From contig JAAWBZ010000073.1 of NCBI GenBank assembly GCA_022792945.1, positions 1-64,000 on the forward strand: DNA of 64,000 nucleotides, written 5' to 3'. A model generated the notes under the pieces. That model worked only from the letters and a program-made list of their open reading frames with translations. It searched no databases and was not told the DNA's origin. The stretch comes from Oscillospiraceae bacterium (GTDB lineage: Bacteria > Bacillota > Clostridia > Oscillospirales > Oscillospiraceae). Both the position numbers and the translations under genes were made by a program. Each line of letters begins with the position of its first letter. Position 1 is the first letter of the stretch. Below are positions 26,802 to 35,347 of this stretch, piece after piece.

Positions 26802-29426
26802 TTATTCCAATTCCTCTTCCACCGGTTCCGCCGGCGCCGGCGCGCCGCCCTGCATCTGGGCCCACTGCTCCCGGGTGATCAGCAGCTGGCGGGGCTTGGA
26901 GCCCTCGAAGGGCCCGACGATGCCGCGCTCCTCCATCTCGTCCACGATCCGCGCCGCCCGGGCGTAGCCCAGCTTCAGACGCCGCTGGAGCATGGACACC
27001 GAGGCCTGTCCGGTCTCCAGGATCACCTCTACCGCGGCGGTGAGCAGCTCGTCGGCCTCGTCGTCGCTCTCCGGCTGGGACGGCGCGTTGTCGCCGCCCT
27101 TGCCGCCCTGCTCGGCCTTTTGCTCAATCTGGGCCTGGACCTCCTCAGAGTAGTTGGGCGTGGTGGATCGCTTGATGAAGTTCACCACGTCCTGCACCTC
27201 GTCGTCGGTGATGAAGCAGCCCTGAACGCGCTTAGGCTTGCCCTGTCCCAAAGGGGCGTAAAGCATATCGCCCTTGCCCACCAGCTTCTCCGCGCCCTGG
27301 GTGTCCAGGATGATCCGCGACTCCATGGCCGACGCCACCGCAAAGGCGATGCGCGAAGGGATATTGGCCTTCATCAGGCCCGTGATGACGTCCGCCGAAG
27401 GCCGCTGCGTAGCGATGACCAGATGGATGCCCGAGGCGCGGCCCATCTGGGCGATGCGGCAGATGGATTCCTCCACCTCCTTGGCCGCCACCAGCATCAG
27501 GTCGGCCAGCTCGTCGATGACCACTACGATCTTCTCCATAGGCACGCGCTCTCCGTCGTCCTGGGCAGCGGCCAGCTTGTTGTAGGAGTCCAGATCCCGG
27601 ACTCCCGCGTCAGCCATCATGCGGTAGCGGCGCATCATCTCCGTCACCGCCCACTGCAGCGCCCCCGCAGCCTTCTTCGGGTCGGTGACCACGGGGATCA
27701 ACAGATGGGGAATGCCGTTGTAGACGCCCAGCTCCACCATCTTCGGGTCCACCATGATGAGGCGCACCTCATCGGGCCGGGCCTTGTAGAGGAGCGAGAT
27801 GATCAGGGAGTTCATGCACACCGACTTGCCCGAGCCCGTGGTGCCGGCGATGAGCATGTGGGGCAGCTTTGCGATGTCCCCGATAATGCGGTTGCCGCCG
27901 ATGTCCTTGCCCACGGCGAAGGAGATCCGGGACTTGCTGCGGACGAACTCCTGGGAGTCGATCACGTCCCGGGCCAGAACGGTGCTGACCAGGCGGTTGG
28001 GGACCTCGATGCCCACTACAGAGATTTTATCGGGAATGGCTGAGATGCGCACACCCGTCGCGCCCAGCGAAAGCGCGATATCATCGGCCAGGTTTGTGAC
28101 CTTGCTGAGTTTCACGCCCCGGTCCAGCTCCAGCTCATACCGGGTGACCGACGGGCCGCGGGTGACATTGACGATATGAGCGTCGATGTTGAAGCTCTGG
28201 AGTGTGGCGTTGAGCCGCTCGGTGTTCTCCCGCATTTCCTCTGTGCCGTCCACATTGCCCCCCGTCCCAGGGCGCAGCAGCGCCGCAGGCGGATAGACGT
28301 ATTCGCCGCTGACAGGCTCCGACCGGGCGAACTCCTGGAAAACCTCCTCGGCAGATTTCTGCGCCGCTTCCTTCCTGGATTTCGGCGTCTCCGGGACCGG
28401 CGGTGCCAACGGCTCCGGCTGCGGCCGGGGCTTGAAGGGGATTGGCTCGGGCAGCACACGGACCGGTGGCTCCGGTTCCGGCTCCGGCACTGGGAAATCG
28501 ATGACCGCTGCCAGGTGCGCCTCCGGCGTCTCCGTCACCTCGCCGATGTCCGACAGCGTTTCCTCCGGCTCCGGTTCCGACGTTTTGGGCGCGGTCTTCC
28601 CCATTTTTTCCAGCAAATACTCGTCCGGCGACTGAATGGGCCGCTTTTGGGGCTTGGACGGCTCGCGCACCGGCATGGGAGGCTCGTCCACTGGGATGTC
28701 GAAGTCAAACTGCTGCGCCGTCCGGCGCTTCTCTTCCCGTTTTTCCACACGCTCGATCCGCCGCGCAGCCACGTGGTTGACCAGGATCTCCGCCGGATCC
28801 GGCGGCTCCTCATCCGGCGCCTCGTACTTGGGCAGGCGCGGCCGGTTGCGGATGGCGCGAATCAGGCTGATGACCGTCATGTTCAGCGAGCCCAGCAGCT
28901 CCAGCAGGAACAGCAGGATGAAGAGGATCACCGCTCCCACCCGGCTGAACACCGTCTCAAACAGCAGCGCCAGGAAGCCCGCCGCCAGCCCCCCGGCTGT
29001 GCCGCTGATACCGCCTTGATAGAGAACCTTAACCAGGCCGCCGCCCCAGCTGATGTAGCGGCTGCCGCCCACCAGCTGCACCAGCGCGCCAATGGACACC
29101 GGCAGCAAAAAGGCGCACAGCAGCCGCAGCCGCACCGGTCTTCCGCCGTGGAGCAGCAGAATCAGGAACGCCAGCAGGCAGGAAAACGGCAGTATGTACG
29201 CCCCGCCGCCCACCATGCCCCGTGAAAACTGACTGAGGCCCTGGATGAAAAGCCCCTGGATGTCAAAACACCCCAGCGTCAGGAACACGCCCAGGAACAG
29301 GCAGACCGCCGCACCGATCTCGCGGTGGACCGGCGTCTTTGGGGCCGGCTTTTTCGCGGAATTCCTGGACGCGCCGCCCCGGCGGGCGCCGGAGGCCGGA
29401 CGCTTTGTCGATTTTTTCTCCGCCAT
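26802..29426 (-). CDS. ftsK: DNA translocase FtsK/SpoIIIE
   Basis: N-terminal TMs, PHMLIAGTTGSGKSVCMNSLI, gamma winged-helix SVSMLQRRLKLGYARAARIVDEMEERGIVG. Confidence 0.97.
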   Translation of the reverse strand: MAEKKSTKRPASGARRGGASRNSAKKPAPKTPVHREIGAAVCLFLGVFLTLGCFDIQGLFIQGLSQFSRGMVGGGAYILPFSCLLAFLILLLHGGRPVRLRLLCAFLLPVSIGALVQLVGGSRYISWGGGLVKVLYQGGISGTAGGLAAGFLALLFETVFSRVGAVILFILLFLLELLGSLNMTVISLIRAIRNRPRLPKYEAPDEEPPDPAEILVNHVAARRIERVEKREEKRRTAQQFDFDIPVDEPPMPVREPSKPQKRPIQSPDEYLLEKMGKTAPKTSEPEPEETLSDIGEVTETPEAHLAAVIDFPVPEPEPEPPVRVLPEPIPFKPRPQPEPLAPPVPETPKSRKEAAQKSAEEVFQEFARSEPVSGEYVYPPAALLRPGTGGNVDGTEEMRENTERLNATLQSFNIDAHIVNVTRGPSVTRYELELDRGVKLSKVTNLADDIALSLGATGVRISAIPDKISVVGIEVPNRLVSTVLARDVIDSQEFVRSKSRISFAVGKDIGGNRIIGDIAKLPHMLIAGTTGSGKSVCMNSLIISLLYKARPDEVRLIMVDPKMVELGVYNGIPHLLIPVVTDPKKAAGALQWAVTEMMRRYRMMADAGVRDLDSYNKLAAAQDDGERVPMEKIVVVIDELADLMLVAAKEVEESICRIAQMGRASGIHLVIATQRPSADVITGLMKANIPSRIAFAVASAMESRIILDTQGAEKLVGKGDMLYAPLGQGKPKRVQGCFITDDEVQDVVNFIKRSTTPNYSEEVQAQIEQKAEQGGKGGDNAPSQPESDDEADELLTAAVEVILETGQASVSMLQRRLKLGYARAARIVDEMEERGIVGPFEGSKPRQLLITREQWAQMQGGAPAPAEPVEEELE

Positions 29427-29436
29427 GGGACCCTCC

Positions 29437-30270
29437 TTACGAAACCAGCGAGAGAACCAGCGTTACAATGGCAGCGCCCCAGCAGTAGTAGGCAAAGCCG
29501 CCGAACCGGCCCTTACTCGCAATGTACTTCAAAAGACTGATGGCCGCGTAGCCAGAGACCATCGCCACCAGCACGCCCACCAGATAGACCGGCAGCAGCG
29601 CCGTATCGACGCCGGCCTGCACAGCGTCGGCGATTGTGAGGATGTTTGCCCCCAGCACCGCGGGGATGGACAGCAGAAAGGAGAATTTCACCGCGAAGGT
29701 GCGGTCAAACCCCCGCGCCATGCACGCGGAGATGGTAGTCCCCGACCGGGACAGCCCCGGCACCACCGCCACCGCCTGCGCCAGCCCCACCAGCAGCGTG
29801 TCGCCCATGGTGGCGTTGAGCGCGTTTTTGTTTCCCCGGCGCATCCGGTCGGAGAGAAACAGCAGAAGCCCCGTCACCACCAGGGCGAAAGCGATGAAGA
29901 AGGTATTGGAATACAGTGACTCCACATATCCCTTCACCGGCAGCACCAGCAGCAGCGGCAGCGTCGCCACCACAATCATCAGGATCGTCCGCCGGGCCGA
30001 CACGTCGGGCCGTTCGCCGCGCCGCGGCTGGCGCAGACGGACCATGGTGAAAAACTCCCGCAGCAGCGCCGCGATATCCCGGCGGTAGGCCACAAACACC
30101 GCCACCAGCGTGCCTAGGTGCAGCAGGACATCAAAGAGCATGTGGTCGTGCTCCACGTCGGAGAGCTGGAAGAAATTCTGAAAAATAGACAGATGCCCGG
30201 AACTCGAGATGGGCAGGAACTCCGCAAGCCCCTGCACCAGCCCGAGAACAACGGCGGAAAGATAAGTCAT
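29437..30270 (-). CDS. uppP: Undecaprenyl-diphosphatase
   Basis: GLVQGLAEFLPISSSGHL, PGLSRSGTTISA. Confidence 0.96.
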   Translation of the reverse strand: MTYLSAVVLGLVQGLAEFLPISSSGHLSIFQNFFQLSDVEHDHMLFDVLLHLGTLVAVFVAYRRDIAALLREFFTMVRLRQPRRGERPDVSARRTILMIVVATLPLLLVLPVKGYVESLYSNTFFIAFALVVTGLLLFLSDRMRRGNKNALNATMGDTLLVGLAQAVAVVPGLSRSGTTISACMARGFDRTFAVKFSFLLSIPAVLGANILTIADAVQAGVDTALLPVYLVGVLVAMVSGYAAISLLKYIASKGRFGGFAYYCWGAAIVTLVLSLVS

Positions 30271-30342
30271 GGGACGTCCTCCTGTTGGTTTCTTACCACA
30301 CTATACTACCACAAACGCCCCGAGAATTCCATATTTTTCTGC

Positions 30343-31044
30343 TCAGGACGGCGTGTGGCGTTTTTTCTGTTCCCGGACGATGAGGCGGCGGAGAGTATCC
30401 AGCGCGTCGCCCAGGTTGCCCAGCTTGTCGATGAGGCCGCAGGCCACCGCCTCCCGGCCGTAGATCACCGTGCCCACGTCAGAGGCCAGCTCCCCCGTGG
30501 CCATCATATACTCCAAAAACGGCTCCCGCCCGATGCGGGAGTTTGCTGTCACAAACTCCACAATCCGTTCCTGGATGCGGTTGAAATACTGGAATGTGGC
30601 CGGCGCTCCCACCACTGTACCAGAGATGCGCACCGGATGGATGGTCATGGCCGCCGAGGGCACGATCAGCGACCGCTTGGCCGATACCGCCAACGGCACG
30701 CCGATGGAGTGCCCCCCGCCCAGCACCAGGGACACCGTGGGCTTGCGCATGCCCGAGATCAGCTCGGCGATGGCAAGACCGGCCTCAATGTCGCCGCCCA
30801 CGGTATTGAGCAGCAGCAAAAGCCCGTCGATCTCCTCGCTCTCCTCGATGGAGGCAAGCAAAGGCATCACGTGTTCGTACTTGGTGGTTTTGGCTGTCTC
30901 CGGCAGGACCTGATGGCCCTCAATCTGGCCAATGATGGTCAGCGTATAGATCGTGCCGTGCCGGCCCCGGGCTGTTGTCGAGCCCAGCTCTGTGAGCTGC
31001 TCACGGTCCTGTTCCTGCTGCGCAGCGCGCTGTTCCATGTCCAT
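30343..31044 (-). CDS. tepA: ClpP-like translocation-enhancing protein TepA
   Basis: ClpP fold: LLLLNTVGGDIEAGLAIAELI, GGGHSIGVPLA (Ser), MTIHPVR (His). Confidence 0.85.
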   Translation of the reverse strand: MDMEQRAAQQEQDREQLTELGSTTARGRHGTIYTLTIIGQIEGHQVLPETAKTTKYEHVMPLLASIEESEEIDGLLLLLNTVGGDIEAGLAIAELISGMRKPTVSLVLGGGHSIGVPLAVSAKRSLIVPSAAMTIHPVRISGTVVGAPATFQYFNRIQERIVEFVTANSRIGREPFLEYMMATGELASDVGTVIYGREAVACGLIDKLGNLGDALDTLRRLIVREQKKRHTPS

Positions 31045-31101
31045 ATGCGAAATACCTCCCGTCGTTTTCCCGGTTAGTATTTCCCGCCGCGCGCCGCAAT
31101 A

Positions 31102-31590
31102 TCAGCCGTCCGCCTGCCAGCCCTTGCAGACATCCACCCATTTTTGGCATTTGGAATAGCGCTCCAGCTCCTCGATGGTCATTTCAATGGCGGAATTGCT
31201 GCTGCCTGCCGCCGGAAACACCGTCTTGAAACGCCGGAGGGACACGTCCAGGTAGATCTCCACGCCCTCCTTCACCGCGAAGGGACAGATGCCGCCCACC
31301 GCATGGCCGATACGCGCCGGCGCGTCATCATAGGGAAGCATCCTGGCCTTGCCGCCGAAGGCGGCCTTGTATTTTCCGTTGTCGATGCGTGCGTCGCCCG
31401 CGGCCACCACCAGGATGCACCGCTCACCCAGCAAAAAGGAAAGCGTCTTGGCAATGCGGCGCCCCTCCACCCCCAGGGCCTGCGCCGCCAGATCTACCGT
31501 TGCGCTGGACACGTCAAACTCCTGAATGCGTCCAGCGATGCCCTCCTGGGCGAAGTACGTGCGGACATTTTCGATGGACATATAAAACAC
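31102..31590 (-). CDS. YbaK/EbsC-type aminoacyl-tRNA deacylase domain protein
   Basis: RRIAKTLSFLLGERCILVVAAGDARID, GHAVGGICPFAVKEGVEIYLD. Confidence 0.85.
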   Translation of the reverse strand: MFYMSIENVRTYFAQEGIAGRIQEFDVSSATVDLAAQALGVEGRRIAKTLSFLLGERCILVVAAGDARIDNGKYKAAFGGKARMLPYDDAPARIGHAVGGICPFAVKEGVEIYLDVSLRRFKTVFPAAGSSNSAIEMTIEELERYSKCQKWVDVCKGWQADG

Positions 31591-31659
31591 TCCCTGCTAC
31601 CACCCGCGCATCTTGCAGGCGGGCGAAAACTGTGGTATGATGAAACACGAGGTGCTGTT

Positions 31660-32130
31660 ATGACAAAGACCAACGCCATGCGGCTGCTGGACCAGGCAAA
31701 GATCGCCTACCGTGCCGCGGAATATCCGTTCGATGCGCGCGACCTAAACGGTATGTATGCCGCCGCCGGCATCGGCATGCCGCCGGAGCAGGTGTTCAAG
31801 ACCCTGGTCGCCCGGGGGGACAAGCGCGGCGTCGCGGTGTACTGCATCCCGGTCTGCTGCGGGCTGGACCTGAGAAAGGCCGCCCAAGCCGCCAGGGACA
31901 AGAAGATGGAGCTGGTCCCCGTGAAGGAGCTGCCGGGCCTCACCGGCTACATCCGCGGCGGATGCAGCCCCGTAGGCATGAAAAAGCAGTTCCCCACCTT
32001 CCTGGAGGAGACCGCCCAGCTCTACAGCGAGATCGCTGTCTCCGCCGGACAGCGGGGCTGCCAGCTGATCCTCTCCCCCCAGGATCTGGCCGCCTACACA
32101 GGAGCCGCGCTCTGCGATCTGACGGAATAA
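31660..32130 (+). CDS. ybaK: Cys-tRNA(Pro) deacylase (YbaK/EbsC)
   Basis: MTKTNAMRLLDQAKIAY, PPEQVFKTLVARGD, GYIRGGCSPVGMKKQFPTFL. Confidence 0.92.
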   Translation: MTKTNAMRLLDQAKIAYRAAEYPFDARDLNGMYAAAGIGMPPEQVFKTLVARGDKRGVAVYCIPVCCGLDLRKAAQAARDKKMELVPVKELPGLTGYIRGGCSPVGMKKQFPTFLEETAQLYSEIAVSAGQRGCQLILSPQDLAAYTGAALCDLTE

Positions 32131-32149
32131 CGACAGGAGGACACACGTT

Positions 32150-32422
32150 TTGAAATTTGAGTATCAACCCCGGGGAGTCTGCTCCCGCCTGATCTCCTTT
32201 GAGGTCGAGGACAACATCGTCCGCCGCCTGGAATTCACCGGCGGATGCAGCGGCAATGCCCAGGGCCTCTCCCGTCTGGTAGAGGGCATGGACATCGACG
32301 AAGTGATCCGCCGCGTCCGCGGCATCCGGTGTGGCTTCAAGCCCACCTCCTGCCCCGACCAGCTGTCCCAGGCGCTGTCCGCCGCCAAGGAGCAGCTTGC
32401 CCAACAGGCTGCCGGCACATAA
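32150..32422 (+). CDS. TIGR03905-type TSCPD domain-containing protein
   Basis: GVCSRLISFEVEDNIVRRLEFTGGCSGNAQGLSRLVEGM...PTSCPDQLSQAL. Confidence 0.85.
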   Translation: MKFEYQPRGVCSRLISFEVEDNIVRRLEFTGGCSGNAQGLSRLVEGMDIDEVIRRVRGIRCGFKPTSCPDQLSQALSAAKEQLAQQAAGT

Positions 32423-32441
32423 GAACGCCCAGAGGGAACCT

Positions 32442-32484
32442 CAGCCTGCCGGAACCGCGGCATCACCGCGGTTCCGGCAGGCTG
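32442..32484. terminator. Bidirectional intrinsic terminator, perfect 19-bp stem
   Basis: cagcctgccggaaccgcgg-catca-ccgcggttccggcaggctg. Confidence 0.85.
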
Positions 32485-32509
32485 ATTGATTTTTCAGGCA
32501 GTGGAACGA

Positions 32510-32914
32510 TCAGAAATCCTCCTCATCGTCCATGTCGAACTCCAGCTCCTCACCGCACTTGGGGCAGTTGGTGGAGCCTTCCTCAATGGTGGATTCGTCG
32601 ATGGTGATGACCTCGCCGCAGGTGGGGCACTTCACCTCGTAGAGCGCCTCGTCCCCGAAGTCAAAGTCCTCGTCCTCATCCTCCTCGCCGTCCTCGTCGA
32701 ACACGATCTCCTCCATCACGTCCAAAGAGGCCTCAATCTCGTCCAGCTCGTCGGAGACGGCCTGGGCGTTGTCCTCAATGTCGGAGATAGCGTAGGAGAC
32801 GTCCTCCAGCATGTCCACGATGGCGGCGATCATCTTGCCCTCGTTCTTCTCGGTGTCCAGCTTCAGGCCGTCCATTAGGCCCTTGAGGTATGCGGCTTTT
32901 TCAGAAAGTGTCAT
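32510..32914 (-). CDS. CD1247-type N-terminal domain protein with acidic linker and C-terminal zinc ribbon
   Basis: MTLSEKAAYLKGLMDGLKLD..., acidic DEDGEEDEDEDFDFGDE, then CPTCG...CPKCG. Confidence 0.75.
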   Translation of the reverse strand: MTLSEKAAYLKGLMDGLKLDTEKNEGKMIAAIVDMLEDVSYAISDIEDNAQAVSDELDEIEASLDVMEEIVFDEDGEEDEDEDFDFGDEALYEVKCPTCGEVITIDESTIEEGSTNCPKCGEELEFDMDDEEDF

Positions 32915-32930
32915 GATCGTTCCTTTCCGC

Positions 32931-33494
32931 TCACGCTTTGGCGCGGCTGAGATACTCGCCGGTGCGGGTGTCGATGGTGATCCTGTCGCCCTCGTTGATG
33001 AACAGGGGCACCTTGATCTCCGCGCCGGTCTCCACGATGGCGGGCTTGGTGACGTTGGTGGCGGTATCGCCCTTGACGCCGGGCTCGGTCTCGGTGATCT
33101 CCAGGTCCACGAAGTTGGGGGCCTCAACGCCGAACACGCTGCCCTTGTAGGACAGCACCGTGCAGGTGTCGTTCTCCTTGACAAAGCGGAAGCTGTCGTC
33201 CAGCACCGTCTTGTCAATGGGGATCATGTCGTAGGTCTCCTCGTCCATGAAGTAGTAGAGGTCGCCGTCGGCGTAGGAATAGGACATTTTCTTTCTCTCG
33301 ATGAAAGCGGTGGGATACTTGTCATTGGGGTTGAAGGTGGTCTCCACGACGGCGCCGGTGATCACGTTCTTCATTTTTACGCGTACAAACGCCGCGCCCT
33401 TGCCGGGCTTGACGTGCTGGAACTCCACGATCTGCATCACCTTGCCGTCCATCTCGAAGGTCACGCCGTTTCTAAAATCGCTGACAGAAATCAT
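32931..33494 (-). CDS. efp: Elongation factor P
   Basis: [44 protein letters not shown]. Confidence 0.97.
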   Translation of the reverse strand: MISVSDFRNGVTFEMDGKVMQIVEFQHVKPGKGAAFVRVKMKNVITGAVVETTFNPNDKYPTAFIERKKMSYSYADGDLYYFMDEETYDMIPIDKTVLDDSFRFVKENDTCTVLSYKGSVFGVEAPNFVDLEITETEPGVKGDTATNVTKPAIVETGAEIKVPLFINEGDRITIDTRTGEYLSRAKA

Positions 33495-33621
33495 ATTTGC
33501 TTATCCTCCTATATTTCCCACCGCAGTCTACGGTTTTCTACGGTACCATACAGCGATATCATACCCGATTTCCCCGCAAAATGCAAGTCCATATGCGGCA
33601 ATTTTGGATTTTTTTCCAGCC

Positions 33622-34119
33622 TCACCGGCCCAGCCGCCCCGCCAGAGCGATCCAGGGCAGCTCCAGGCCACGGCGCAGCTTCAGCCAGATATTGTGCAGG
33701 CGGATGGGCCGCACCAGGATCGACGTCAGGCCGGCGCAGTTGGCCCCCAGGACGTCGGTGTAGATCTGGTCGCCGGCCAAGGCGGTCTCCCCGGGCAGCA
33801 GGCCGCAGCGCAGCAGCGCACGGCGGATGCCCTTCTGAAAAGGCTTGCGGGCATGGGTGACGCAGTCCAGACCGTAGGTCTCGCAGAAGCGCACCACCCG
33901 GGGCTTGCGGCTGTTGGACACCACGCACAGCTGCACGCCGTCCGCCCGCAGCGCCTCCAACCAACGCAGCACCTCCGGGCTGGGGGTGTCAGTGGTGTAG
34001 GGGACGATGGTGTTGTCAAAGTCCAGAAACAGCGCCTTCGCGCCGTATTCCGACAGCAGTGCCGGCGTGATATCCGTCACACGGCGGAGCATCCGCCGGG
34101 GCAGCAAGGAAAATGGCAT
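33622..34119 (-). CDS. YqeG family HAD IIIA-type phosphatase
   Basis: LFLDFDNTIVPY, VVSNSRKPRV, GDQIYTDVLGAN. Confidence 0.9.
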   Translation of the reverse strand: MPFSLLPRRMLRRVTDITPALLSEYGAKALFLDFDNTIVPYTTDTPSPEVLRWLEALRADGVQLCVVSNSRKPRVVRFCETYGLDCVTHARKPFQKGIRRALLRCGLLPGETALAGDQIYTDVLGANCAGLTSILVRPIRLHNIWLKLRRGLELPWIALAGRLGR

Positions 34120-34229
34120 AATGGAACCTGCTTTTTCATAAATTCTACTGCCGATGGAAACCGGCAGCGTCCGGGCAGCGCGTCAGGGAGCTGCCTCAAG
34201 ATTATACCACGGCGCAGGAGGTTTGTAAA

Positions 34230-34985
34230 TTGTCCATGCCGATCTATTTGGCCTTTTCCCCCGAGGAATTTGGCCAGGCCGCGGCCTCCGGCCATCCGCT
34301 GGCCTGTATGGGCTACCGTCTGGCGTCCGACGCGCCGACGCTGCTGGCGCCCTCTCCCCTGCCGGACTGCCGCGCCATGATGCTTTTGCAGGACGACGCC
34401 CTGCCCGCCTACGAAGCGGCGCCGTCCCTGTCGCAGCTGATCGCCGAGTATGCCGCCGCGTACCACACCGGCCTCATCTGTGACTGCGACGCGCCGGAAA
34501 ACCCCTTCTGGACGACACTGATCCGGCAGCTGAACGACGCCTGTGCCGCGCTCTCCCTGCCCCTTTGGGTGTCGGAGGCCTACGCGGACGCCGCCCCGGA
34601 CGCCTGGGTCACTATAGGCTCCGACGTGAGCACCGGAGACTTCCGGCAGCGTGCCGCCCAGGCCGCGGCGCGCTATCCCGGCCGCTGTGTCCTGGAGCTG
34701 CGCCCCCTGGGCGCACAGTACGCCCTTCCCGGCGCGCCGGCGGGCAAAACGCTGACGCCCGACGCGCTACGGCAGCTCCAAGCGGACTGGAGCGCGCCGG
34801 TTTTCCACGCGCCGGATCTGCTCTGCCAGTATTTCAGCCGTGACGGCGACCCCCTGGAGCTGGTCCTCTTCGACACCCGGGAGACCCTCCGCGAGAAGCT
34901 AACCGCCGCCGGGGATGCGGGCTTCCAAGCTGCCGTGGGCCTCTTGCAGGAGCTGTCGGTCCGCCTGCCAGATGAGTCAAAATAA
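34230..34985 (+). CDS. Hypothetical protein (~251 aa)
   Basis: Full-length ORF with TTG start and AGGAGG RBS, bounded by a terminator; no confident family call. Confidence 0.6.
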   Translation: MSMPIYLAFSPEEFGQAAASGHPLACMGYRLASDAPTLLAPSPLPDCRAMMLLQDDALPAYEAAPSLSQLIAEYAAAYHTGLICDCDAPENPFWTTLIRQLNDACAALSLPLWVSEAYADAAPDAWVTIGSDVSTGDFRQRAAQAAARYPGRCVLELRPLGAQYALPGAPAGKTLTPDALRQLQADWSAPVFHAPDLLCQYFSRDGDPLELVLFDTRETLREKLTAAGDAGFQAAVGLLQELSVRLPDESK

Positions 34986-34987
34986 CA

Positions 34988-35018
34988 AAAGCGCCCTGCC
35001 GGCTTGGCAGGGCGCTTT
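34988..35018. terminator. Bidirectional intrinsic terminator
   Basis: aaagcgccctgcc-ggctt-ggcagggcgcttt. Confidence 0.8.
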
Positions 35019-35039
35019 GAATGAACATACCCAGGAAAA

Positions 35040-35222
35040 TCAATAGAACTTTCTCTTGTTCTTGCGGGCGGCTTCAGACTTCTGCTTACGCTTCAGGCTG
35101 GGGCTCACATAGTGAGCTCTCTTCTTGACCTCCGCGATGACGCCGGCCTTCGCGCAGCTTCTCTTGAAGCGCTTGAGCGCACTCTCCAGAGATTCATTCT
35201 CTTTGACGTGAATTTCAGACAT
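35040..35222 (-). CDS. rpsU: 30S ribosomal protein bS21
   Basis: [60 protein letters not shown]. Confidence 0.97.
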   Translation of the reverse strand: MSEIHVKENESLESALKRFKRSCAKAGVIAEVKKRAHYVSPSLKRKQKSEAARKNKRKFY

Positions 35223-35293
35223 TGATTTCCCTCCCTCCGCTGTATCCGGATGCACCCAGGATACTTTCAGGGCCAGACTACGTGGCTTAAATG

Positions 35294-35322
35294 ATTATAC
35301 TCATTTCCGGGCCGGATGTCAA
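35294..35322 (-). promoter_or_regulatory. Consensus rpsU promoter (TTGACA-N17-TATAAT)
   Basis: -35 at 35322-35317 and -10 at 35299-35294. Confidence 0.85.
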
Positions 35323-35347
35323 GAATAATTTTGCAATTCGCCTAAAG

